Assembly (NCBI GenBank): GCA_964537685.1
Contig: CAZICM010000093.1
Coordinates: 1-24,383 of the forward strand
Reading direction: 5' to 3'
Source of the DNA: CAZICM01 sp964537685
GTDB lineage: Bacteria > Myxococcota_A > Polyangia > Polyangiales > Polyangiaceae
DNA length: 24,383 nucleotides
Of this stretch, positions 1 to 7,900 are shown piece after piece (positions within the stretch are counted from its first letter, which is position 1; each line of letters begins with the position of its first letter). The notes beneath the pieces were generated by a model. That model did no database searches. It worked only from the letters and a program-made list of their open reading frames with translations, and was not told the DNA's origin. Both the position numbers and the translations under genes were made by a program.

Positions 1-87
1 CCAATATGCCGGGGAGAAATCTGTATCCCGCCGCTCCGTTGCCATCTCAATGAACTCTAATCGCGGGGAAAGGCTATGTTTCCTCAC
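1..87 (-). CDS. Possible N-terminal fragment of an unidentified protein, cut by the window edge
   Basis: On the minus strand a reading frame is open from about 175 to the window edge. From about 87 downward it has a protein-like composition, ending EMATERRDTDFSPAYW at the edge. Possible starts are GTG at 87 and ATG at 45; neither has a clear ribosome binding site. I do not recognise the family. The fragment is short, and part of the upstream open frame lies in the repeat array, so this is only a candidate that the neighbouring sequence would settle. Confidence 0.25.
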   Translation of the reverse strand, partial: MRKHSLSPRLEFIEMATERRDTDFSPAYW

Positions 88-124
88 GGTCAGGGCTGCA
101 ATTGGCGCCTTTGAGGGTCGCCGA

Positions 125-690
125 GGCTGCCCCAGCTCAACCGGTTGACATGGTGGGGGGTCGATGAGGCTGGCTTAGGCCAACGCATTGAGACGGTGGG
201 GGCTCAAAGCCGCTTCGACAGGTCAAGGGGTTCAGGATCGTGGAGGCATGAGGACCCCTCGATCGGTCAACGCATTGAGGATGTGGGGGCTCAAAGCCGC
301 TTCGATAGGTCAAGGGGTTCAGGATCGTGGAGGCATAAAGTCCCCTCGATAAGTCAACCGGTTGAGGGGATGGGGGCTCAAAGCCGCTTCGATAAGTCAA
401 GGGGTTCAGGATCGTGGAGGCATAAAGACCCCTCGATAGGTCAACAGACTGAGCCTGTGGAGGCATAAAGACCCCTCGATAGGTCAACAGACTGAGGATG
501 TGGGGGCTCAAAGCCGCTTCGATGGTCAATGGGATGAGGCGCGCGAGGGGCGCGAAGACCCTTCGACAGCTCAATGGGTTTAGGAAGAGGAGGGTGCTGG
601 ACCCTTTAATACCTTAACAGATTGAGGTGGCAGGGGTGCTGGACCCTTCAATACCTTAACAGGTTGAGGTGGCAGGGGTGCTGGACCCTC
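125..690. repeat. Degenerate tandem repeat array (~43.5-bp step, 87-bp higher-order unit)
   Basis: A core resembling TTCGATAGGTCAA recurs at 214, 258, 301, 345, 388, 432, 475, 518 and 562, then in diverged form near 605 and 647. Spacings are 42-44 bp. Two alternating half-units give an 87-bp unit: the string TCAAAGCCGC starts at 204, 291 and 378, then at 508 after one extra half-unit. Most units carry an inverted pair TCAA-N4-TTGA or a near match. At 137-148 and 355-366 this becomes the perfect palindrome TCAACCGGTTGA. Three 42-bp copies (TGCTGGACCCT at 595, 637 and 679) close the array. Because 87 is divisible by three, long frames stay open on both strands, but the frames at 137-574 and 145-468 look like by-products. 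There are no unique spacers, so this is not a CRISPR array. Confidence 0.88.
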
Positions 691-1324
691 GAAAAGGGCC
701 GAAAAAATCAGTGTACAATGCCTGCACGACCTTCGCCGAGCGCTCGATCGATGTTTGCGTCGGCCCCGGCTCAATCCCCGCCATCCATCTCAACAAAGCC
801 GGCGCATGCTCCGCATCCGCTTCGCCATGGCCCTTTAAAAACCGCACCGCCCCCTTAAACCCAGCCCGCCCTTCCAATGCCTCCGCCGCTTGACCCGAAA
901 GGCGCTCCGATAAAGCTTCCAATACATAGGCCGTCCCCAAAAAACCGGCAGGCTCATCCGAGTTTACCACCGCCTGATTCCAATGTACATAGGCCATCAC
1001 CGCGGGACTCGGTGCAACTTCGTTTACCACATCCGGCGAATACCCCAGAGCGCGCAAATCCTCCAAGACCCATTGCTCATGACCGTCTTCTTCCCCAGCC
1101 TTTTGCGCAAAGATCGATGCCAATTCGGGATGCGCCGTCTTTAGCCGCTCCGAGGCCAGGGCCAGCCATGGTTTGGTCCATCGAACATAATGATAGGTCT
1201 GAATTAAAAAAACCGCGTACGACTCCCGGGATGCCGTGCCCGTAAGCAAGGCTTGAAGCTGGGGAGCGGTCTGCACACGCTCTATCCATCGCGACGCGGA
1301 TGTACAAAGGGATTCAAGATTCAT
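656..1324 (-). CDS. Haem-oxygenase-like (iron-containing redox enzyme / TenA-CADD-UndA fold) protein, 222 aa
   Basis: Start ATG at 1324 follows AAAGGAA about 9 nt upstream; longer starts in this frame would overlap the upstream gene. The all-helical protein carries the ligand pattern of the haem-oxygenase-like metal oxidase superfamily: E79-x2-H82, E136, and H166-x3-D170-x2-H173. In related families (UndA, CADD, SznF-type) these positions bind a diiron centre that oxidises fatty acids or amino-acid derivatives. It is the second gene of an operon, 20 nt after an N-acyltransferase, so its substrate may be the acylated product or its precursor (inference). Retained metal ligands argue for an oxidase/oxygenase rather than a metal-free TenA thiaminase. 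The last ~11 residues (RGSSTPATSTC) are encoded by the adjoining tandem repeat, so the natural C-terminus may have been replaced. Confidence 0.75.
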   Translation of the reverse strand: MNLESLCTSASRWIERVQTAPQLQALLTGTASRESYAVFLIQTYHYVRWTKPWLALASERLKTAHPELASIFAQKAGEEDGHEQWVLEDLRALGYSPDVVNEVAPSPAVMAYVHWNQAVVNSDEPAGFLGTAYVLEALSERLSGQAAEALEGRAGFKGAVRFLKGHGEADAEHAPALLRWMAGIEPGPTQTSIERSAKVVQALYTDFFGPFRGSSTPATSTC

Positions 1325-1344
1325 CGGGTTGGTTCCTTTCGGGT

Positions 1345-2115
1345 TTAGGCTGCAATGGGGATCGCCCCGGTTTGGGTTTGGTTTACACACGCCACCAAGG
1401 GCAGGGAACAAGAGCGGAAGCGGGCATCGAACATGGGCTCGTTCATAAAACGGGCACCCAAGCGGGCAAAGGTTTGAACGGGTCTGGGCAGGGCCAATTC
1501 CAATAGCCTTCCTTCTTGGGCCTTTCGTCTTTCCTGGGGCGAATAGAAAGGCCGGGAAGGTTCGGTGGGAAAGGAGCCCGATTGTTTTCGGACAATTCCA
1601 GGCACATCCGAGCCCAAACCCAGTTCCTTGGCCACGGCGCCGATAATCAGCGCATCCTCCATCGAATCGGTTTCGGTATTGGCGGATGCGATCCAATGGC
1701 TAATTCCCCGGCGTAGGCTTTCCAGGCGCATATATTGGTACAGCGATTGAAGCACGGGGGAATGGCGAAAAGGTTTTAGGATACAGAAGCGGGTCAATTC
1801 GGCGGGGGAGAGACAGCTTTGGTCCAGGGAACTGAGATCGAAATGATGTTCGAGGTAGAAGCCGAAGCGGGTTCCCATGCGCTGGGCGATTTCGGGGTTG
1901 GGCAGAAGCAGGCGCACGGTGCCTACGGGCAGATCATCGGCATAGGCGAGAAAGTGAAGCGTGGTATCGAGGGTATCCAAGGCATCGAATTCCCTGGGGA
2001 TGGGCGTAGAATCCGGGAGCAGGCCCAGTTCTTCGCCAAAGACTTGAAATCGAAGCTTGAGAGCATCATCCAATTGTTGTTTGGATTGAATGATACAGCA
2101 ATGAATGGAGGTCAT
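1345..2115 (-). CDS. LuxI/FeeM-like N-acyltransferase (autoinducer synthase or N-acyl amino acid synthase fold), 256 aa
   Basis: The first ~110 residues match the acyl-homoserine-lactone synthase/FeeM branch of the GNAT fold. R22 and F26 lie in LRFQVFGEE, D44 and D47 in FDALD, R68 in GTVRLL, and E106/R109 in ELTRF; these align with the invariant Arg, Asp, Arg and Glu-x2-Arg positions of LuxI. Such enzymes transfer an acyl group from acyl-ACP or acyl-CoA to an amine. At 256 aa it is longer than classical LuxI (~200) and closer to FeeM-type or PEP-CTERM-associated acyltransferases, so homoserine lactone is not assured as product. Start ATG 2115 is chosen because CAGGAG lies 9 nt upstream; ATG 2124 abuts that site and is unlikely. 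It is the first gene of a two-gene operon with the haem-oxygenase-like enzyme. No LuxR-type receptor is present in the window. Confidence 0.75.
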   Translation of the reverse strand: MTSIHCCIIQSKQQLDDALKLRFQVFGEELGLLPDSTPIPREFDALDTLDTTLHFLAYADDLPVGTVRLLLPNPEIAQRMGTRFGFYLEHHFDLSSLDQSCLSPAELTRFCILKPFRHSPVLQSLYQYMRLESLRRGISHWIASANTETDSMEDALIIGAVAKELGLGSDVPGIVRKQSGSFPTEPSRPFYSPQERRKAQEGRLLELALPRPVQTFARLGARFMNEPMFDARFRSCSLPLVACVNQTQTGAIPIAA

Positions 2116-2377
2116 GGGGAGCATCTCCTGTGGGGCTAAGCGTGTGTGGCGAGCGATAGGGCAAGGGGTGTGCCTGCGGGGAATGCGGCCGTGTCTATGG
2201 AGAATGGCGTGGATTGAATAGAGAGAGGGGGATGGAGGTGGATCTGATGAGGAGCGTTTGGGACTGAAGAGGGGAAGATGTGGATCTGAATGGATACACA
2301 AAAAAAACACATGCTCCCGATCCGCCTTCGGGTTCTCTGCGTAGTTGGCTCAGAACCCCAGCGGGAGAGATGCTCAA
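2116..2377. other. Divergent intergenic region
   Basis: This 262-bp region separates the minus-strand acyltransferase from the plus-strand lipoprotein and must hold both promoters. The plus strand is purine-rich from about 2210 to 2290. GGGTTC (2330-2335) and GAACCC (2353-2358) can form a short stem just before the lipoprotein ribosome binding site. No convincing -35/-10 pair was found on either strand. Confidence 0.4.
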
Positions 2378-3172
2378 ATGAACGCTAATTTGAAGGCTTT
2401 TGGTGTATTTTGTCTTTGTGCTGCCACGGCCGCCTGCGGAGAAGATTCGGGCGATTCCCAGCCCGATCCGGCCGCATCCGAAGCTCAAATCCAGAGCATT
2501 GATGTCGATGGCTGTACCTTTAATCAATTTCAATTGGATATTACCGAGGGGCCCAGCGCGGGCCTAACAGTCGAGGGTAAATTGTTCCTTGCGAAGGATG
2601 CCTCGACTGCGGGCGGGCTTTCGGGCGGCTTTTTGTGGAATGGTCAGCATGTGGCCGTCACAGGCGCTTATACCGATGATAATATCGCGCTTCATGTCGA
2701 TTTGGGCGATGGCCGCTTTGTCGAGGGATATGGGCCGATTACAGGTGGGAATTACTGTGCGGCCGTTGAAGGCGTTGCCCTGGGGCCAACATCAGCCCCG
2801 GATAATTCCGATCCGGCAAAGTTCGATCAGGGGCATTGGCTGGCTCTATCGCCTGATTATCTCGAGCCTATTCAGGTGGATATTATATTCGACCCCTTTG
2901 GAACGCTGACGCTGGCCGAGGGAGATTATAATACTCTAAACATTACCCAGGAGTGCAAGGATAAGGCAAAGACGGCTTGCGCTTGTTGTTCGGTGGGAGG
3001 CACGGATTCCTGCAGGATAAAAGCGGGCAACAACTGCGATGCGGGTCAGACGGGGAATATTGCGCAAGATTCGGCGGGCAATATGTTCCGGGAGTGTACG
3101 GCGAGCGGCGTGCTTGAATCGATTCAGCAGATCGGCTGTAAATTGGGTCTGGTGGGGCCGTTAAAGAATTAG
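2378..3172 (+). CDS. Putative lipoprotein of unknown function, Cys-rich C-terminus, 264 aa
   Basis: ATG 2378 follows GGGAGAG by about 9 nt. The N-terminus has the lipoprotein pattern: K6, a hydrophobic stretch, then TAAC with the lipidated Cys at position 20, followed by an acidic linker (GEDSGDSQPD). I do not recognise the body; it is rich in Gly, Asp and aromatics with strand-like segments. The last ~70 residues hold clustered cysteines (ECKDKAKTACACCSVGG, then several more), suggesting a small disulphide-stabilised domain outside the cytoplasm. An unusual feature is two further Cys (12 and 14) within the signal peptide. It stands alone on its strand, divergent from the acyltransferase and convergent with the DUF2252 gene. 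No function is proposed. Confidence 0.72.
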   Translation: MNANLKAFGVFCLCAATAACGEDSGDSQPDPAASEAQIQSIDVDGCTFNQFQLDITEGPSAGLTVEGKLFLAKDASTAGGLSGGFLWNGQHVAVTGAYTDDNIALHVDLGDGRFVEGYGPITGGNYCAAVEGVALGPTSAPDNSDPAKFDQGHWLALSPDYLEPIQVDIIFDPFGTLTLAEGDYNTLNITQECKDKAKTACACCSVGGTDSCRIKAGNNCDAGQTGNIAQDSAGNMFRECTASGVLESIQQIGCKLGLVGPLKN

Positions 3173-3191
3173 GGCCGGGGAGAATTTCACT

Positions 3192-3213
3192 TGCATGCAG
3201 TCTTTTGCATGCA
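3192..3213. terminator. TGCATGCA inverted pair, possible bidirectional terminator
   Basis: Two copies of the self-complementary octamer TGCATGCA (3192-3199 and 3206-3213) are separated by 6 nt, so they can form an 8-bp hairpin. It lies between two convergent stop codons (3172 and 3331). There is no strong U-tract, so a terminator role rests mainly on position. A second small stem, CCGA...TCGG, follows at about 3216-3228. Confidence 0.3.
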
Positions 3214-3330
3214 TGCCGACTTCTTCGGACCCGCCTTCTGCCGCGCGGGAGGACAGCACGCATCCAGCTCCTCTTCTGTGAACGCTCCCGAAGCATGCAC
3301 GGCCGCGCTTCTGCCCATGAAATTTATCGG

Positions 3331-4758
3331 CTAAAAGCTGATGGCAAAACTCTGATAATCTTGTTGCACCTGAGTGGCATAACCCAGTGCGATCGAACGC
3401 ACCTTTGCACGAAATCCCGAATGAGATCCATTGGTTCTGGCCTTAATCGCCGAATCCACCGAATGTCCCAGCACGGCGGCATTCCAATCCTTATCCGCCC
3501 GCGCATGATGCGTTGCTAGCAAGATTCCCCATTGCTCCGCCATATTTGTGAAACGGGTCAGCGAATTTAAATCCTCCACCGGGAAACTCTCTTTCCAGGG
3601 CGAGCGCTCCCTTACGCTATAGACCCTCCCATCCGAAAGCGTAAGCCAACCCAAATGATCGTCCACCCGATAGCCCTGCGCCTTCTGGGCAAGAACCGTC
3701 CTTAATGCCATATTGCTCCCACATGCATCGTTGGTCAGCGAAAGCGCCGCGGAAGATATATAGGCCCAGGCACTCGGCAGCCCTTGCGCTTTTACATCGA
3801 GGATCCGATCGTCGTCCTCGTCTCCGGAATTGCCCTCAATAAGCACATAATAACGAGGCTGGCCTATGGAACCCGTGCCTGCGTGCACCCGTTTGGCCAC
3901 ATCCTTCACCTCAACATAGGAAGCCGGAAGCGATGTCCCTCCGCCACTCAGGGTTGCTACATATTCTCCCTGAATCTTCGATGCAATCTCCGCTTTGAGC
4001 GCCTCGCTTACGCTCTCCAAATCGCTGATGGCCCGGAAACGTCTCACGCCCCCAATCACTTCGGTCCAGGTAGCCAGCATTTGCTCCCGGCTCTTGTTCT
4101 GCTCCACATCCAGCAAAAAGTCATCCAGCCATCCATAGCTATTGCCAAACCAAAACTTTCTTGAAAGCTCGCCGCCGTTCCCCGCATCGGCATCCATCGA
4201 ATCCAAATAGCTCTCCGAGAAGGCATCGAGAATGCTGTTCTCGTCGCTTGCCGAAAATCCCCCGTTTTGCCGCGCAATCAGCAAAAGACTCACGGCCATG
4301 CGCCAAATATCAAGCTGATAATCCGCAATCACCGATTCATCCCAATCGTTGATCCCAAAGACAATATCGCCTTCGTCATCATCGAAAGAACCCGTATTGT
4401 TGGTATGCATATCGCCGCCCAGCCATGTGCGGGTATCCGCCGTGCCGCCATAGGTATTTAATTCCGTGGATTGAGCCCAATCCTTCCAAAATAGATGATT
4501 GCTGCCCCGGTAGAAGGCGAACGGAGAGGCTTTCATTAAGGTGTATTTTTCATTCCGGGAAGCCTGGTCGAGCGGCGCATTATAAGCTTGAATTTCGGCC
4601 ACCACAAAACCGGTTCGGCTCACTGCATCCGCTCGCTGTCCAAGCGTTTCGCTTTCGCTTGCCGGAGACGGCGCATTCATGCAACCCCACAGCAGTGCCG
4701 AACCCCATGCCCACAACAACCCTTGCCCAATCGAATTCCATCGCGTTGAATTGCTCAT
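3331..4758 (-). CDS. DUF2252 family lipoprotein, 475 aa
   Basis: The protein has the DUF2252 signature in order: FAFYRGSNHLFWKDW (~80-94), GDMHTNNTGSF (115-125), FGINDWDES (134-142) and DIWRMAVSLLL (150-160). The family has a fold related to aminoglycoside phosphotransferase/protein kinases, with GD-H and D-x-D-E motifs resembling a catalytic site, but no established reaction. Starting at ATG 4758 gives a lipoprotein signal of normal length ending LWGC (Cys26), so it is probably exported and lipidated, which is notable because many relatives appear cytoplasmic. That start lacks a good ribosome binding site. ATG 4839 has AGAGGA at ideal spacing but would put 27 extra residues before the signal peptide. 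It is divergent from the kinase fusion gene. Confidence 0.85.
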   Translation of the reverse strand: MSNSTRWNSIGQGLLWAWGSALLWGCMNAPSPASESETLGQRADAVSRTGFVVAEIQAYNAPLDQASRNEKYTLMKASPFAFYRGSNHLFWKDWAQSTELNTYGGTADTRTWLGGDMHTNNTGSFDDDEGDIVFGINDWDESVIADYQLDIWRMAVSLLLIARQNGGFSASDENSILDAFSESYLDSMDADAGNGGELSRKFWFGNSYGWLDDFLLDVEQNKSREQMLATWTEVIGGVRRFRAISDLESVSEALKAEIASKIQGEYVATLSGGGTSLPASYVEVKDVAKRVHAGTGSIGQPRYYVLIEGNSGDEDDDRILDVKAQGLPSAWAYISSAALSLTNDACGSNMALRTVLAQKAQGYRVDDHLGWLTLSDGRVYSVRERSPWKESFPVEDLNSLTRFTNMAEQWGILLATHHARADKDWNAAVLGHSVDSAIKARTNGSHSGFRAKVRSIALGYATQVQQDYQSFAISF

Positions 4759-4947
4759 GGAGCGGGCTTGTATCCCATTCTTTGAGACAAATAGGTGTCG
4801 CCTGGATCGCGAAGGCATGACAAACCCCAGATCGTACATATACAATCCTCTTTTTTCTATTTTGCCCATGGAACAGAATTTGAACAATATCATCGACAAG
4901 CGCGCCGCAATGGCGTAAGGATGTTCTCACCGCACAGAGGTGCCGAT

Positions 4948-7900
4948 ATGCAAACCGAATGGAAGCCGCCTCAGAAATTCGACGAGTATGAAATCATCAA
5001 ACAGCTCGGCGAAGGTGAAGGAGCGATGGGGGATGTGTATTTGGCCCACGACACCTCGCTGGAGCGCAAGGTCGCTCTCAAGTTTATACGCGAAGTCGAG
5101 CCGGATGATGAAATGCTTCAAATGTTCCGCCAAGAAGCCAGGGCTTTGGCGAGGCTTTCCCATCCCAATGTGGTCGCCGTGCACCGCATGGGAAAGGTGG
5201 ATGGTAAACCTTTTATCGATTTCGAGTATATTGACGGCAATAATCTTAAACAACTGATCAAGCCCATCGACTGGCAGGAAGCCCTGAAACTTGGTATCGA
5301 TTTAGCGCGCGGTTTGGGCGCAGTTCATACCCAAAACGTGCTGCACCGCGATATCAAGCCGGCCAATGCCATTATCGATAAGCATGGAAAAGCAAAGCTT
5401 CTCGACTTCGGTATCGCAAAGATTATCGATCCCGTGTGGAAATCCGAACATCCAGGCCAGCCCGCGCATCTGGATGAGCCTCCTTATATTCCAGTGGACC
5501 GAATGGCCGCCACGCTTCCCGCGCCCGATAAAACCCTAACCACGCCAAACCTCTTGATATCGCCTGCCTTGGGCAGAGGCGGTGCGGATATGCACCGAAC
5601 GCTGATTTCAGGTTCGGAACCGGCGTCTGCGGGGCCAGTCCGCGTTCCTTCATCCGCAAGCGAGTTTCCGGAGACACGCCTTCGGGGAACGCCTTTCTAT
5701 ATGGCGCCCGAGCGCTGGATGGGCAGGAAAGCAACACCCAGATCGGATATCTATTCGCTCGGCGTTGTTCTCTATGAGCTATGCACCGGCCAGCCGCCTC
5801 ATTCAGGTGCGAAGCCTCACGAACTGCGCTATGCAGTACTCCATAACGATATTCCCCGCCTGGAAAGAGCCGTTGCGGGGATCGATGCAGAATTCGCTTC
5901 GATTGTGCACCGCTGCCTGGAGCGCGATCCGGAAGCCCGCTATGCATCCGGAACAGAATTGGAAAACGCCTTAAAAGACTTGAGAAGGCGGCGGGACGAC
6001 CAGCACGGCGATACCAAAAGCCGTCTATCCATGCGCCTTCCAGGCAATCCCTACCGGGGCCTGCTTCCTTTTGACGCCGCACATGAAAGCCTATTCTTTG
6101 GGCGCGATGCCGATATCATGGCTATTATCGAAAGGCTTCTCCGGCATAAGCTGATTATTGTCGCCGGTGATTCAGGCGTTGGAAAATCGTCGCTGTGCAA
6201 GGCCGGCGTACTGCCCAAACTGGCCGACCATTTGGAGCAGAAAAATAGCTGGCTGACCGTCTCCGTAACACCCGGCAAAGATCCAATGCAAAACGTTATT
6301 CATGCCCTGGCATCCGCGCTAAAGCTCGATGTGCTCCGGCTTCAATTTAAGCTTGCCAGCAATCCCGAGCAGGCATTGCGGGATATCCACCATCGATTGG
6401 GTGAAGACAGGGGACTCGTTTTATTTATCGATCAGTTGGAGGAACTGGTTACCATCAGCGATTCAGCCCAGGCCAAACAGGCCGAGGATTTTATCGCCAA
6501 GCTCTTGGAACAGATACCCGAGGCCCGTATGCTGGCTACGGTAAGGGCCGATTTTTTAGGAAAGATTGCGGGCTTTATGCAGATAGGGCGCGTATTGCCC
6601 AGAGCCTTGTTTTTCCCCGGAAAGATGACATCGGCTCAGCTCCGCGAAACCATTGTCGGCCCAGCCCGGAGCCGGGGCGTAGAGTTTGAATCCGAGGAAT
6701 TGATTGAATCGCTTATTAAATACACCGAAAAATCTGAATGCGGCCTTCCCCTGCTTCAGTTTGCCCTTTCCGAGCTATGGGATGCATTATCGCCGGGAGC
6801 GACGATTATTACCAAACAAGCCCTGGATGCCATAGGCGGCGTGGGAGGCGCGCTGGCCCGCCATGCCGACCAAGTCTGGCTGGGCTTGCCCGATGAAGCC
6901 AAACAGAGCGCCCGGCGTATGATCACATCGCTCGTAACGCCGGAGGGCACCCGGGCCCGCTGTTCGCGGAACGATCTATTGTGGAAAGACCCGCATGCGC
7001 TGGAAGTGCTGACCATACTCGAAAATGCAAGGCTTTTGGTTGCGCTTACCTCGGGCGGCGGAACCGAATATCAATTGGCGCACGATGTATTGATCAAAGA
7101 ATGGGAAACGCTTCAAGGCTGGCTGGCCGATAGGGTCAAGAGCCGGGCTGTGCGCGAAAATATACGCAAAGAAGCTATGGAATGGGATAGGCTGCTAAAG
7201 GATGGAAATGCCAACCGGGCGCGCGAGCTATTGTGGCGAAAGCATAGGCTGGCCGAGGCGGCCCACGTCGATAGAAATTCGCTGTCCGATGTGGAGCAGG
7301 CGTTTTTCGATGCATCGCGTAAGGCCGAGCAATGGTTCACGGTGCTGAAGACAGGGCTTCTTGTAGGTATTCCCGCTGCGCTTCTATTGGTTTATAGTGG
7401 TTTTGAGCTTAAAGCCCGGGCGGAGCAGGATAAGGCCAGGCAAACGCTGGCCGCCGAAATTGATACCCGTATGCAGGAAGCGAAGCAGGGTCTATTGGAA
7501 ACCCAGCGCCAAAAGGAGGCATTTACGCAGGCAAGGCAAGCGGCTATCGATATATTTTACCGGGATCTATGGCTTGGGGAAGCGCGCTGGGAAGAAGTGA
7601 GGAGCATGGCGCAGGCCGTCGATCGGGGATATGCCGATGCGATTCAAAAGCTCGAGGCTGCATTTCTAAAAGACTCAGCAAGGGCAGATGTCAAGAAAGC
7701 GCTTGCGGATGCCTATGGGCAGCGGGTTATATTTTCAGAGGAAACCGAGCAGAGCCCCCTGCCTTGGATGGAGCGTTTAGAGCTCTATGACGAGACAGGT
7801 GAATACCGGGCTAAATTATCGAAGGAAGGCCATTTGCATTTGCGGGTTATCCCCGATGGAGCCCGGGTAAGCGTTGAGCGATTTGTCCGGAGCAAAGGCG

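Noticed and set aside
137..574. Long open frames on both strands through the left repeat array
   Set aside because: The 87-bp unit is divisible by three, so frames stay open by periodicity. The peptides are simple repeats with no start context or domain.
125..690. CRISPR array
   Set aside because: Copies are contiguous and degenerate with no unique spacers, and no cas gene is present. The same holds for the 86-bp array at 23833-24200.
1345..2115. Firm call of acyl-homoserine-lactone quorum sensing
   Set aside because: The LuxI-like residues are shared with FeeM-type and PEP-CTERM-associated acyltransferases, the protein is longer than LuxI, and no LuxR homologue is nearby.
5423..6082. 219-aa minus-strand frame within the kinase gene
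   Set aside because: The opposite strand carries an unmistakable kinase domain; this frame has shadow-like composition.
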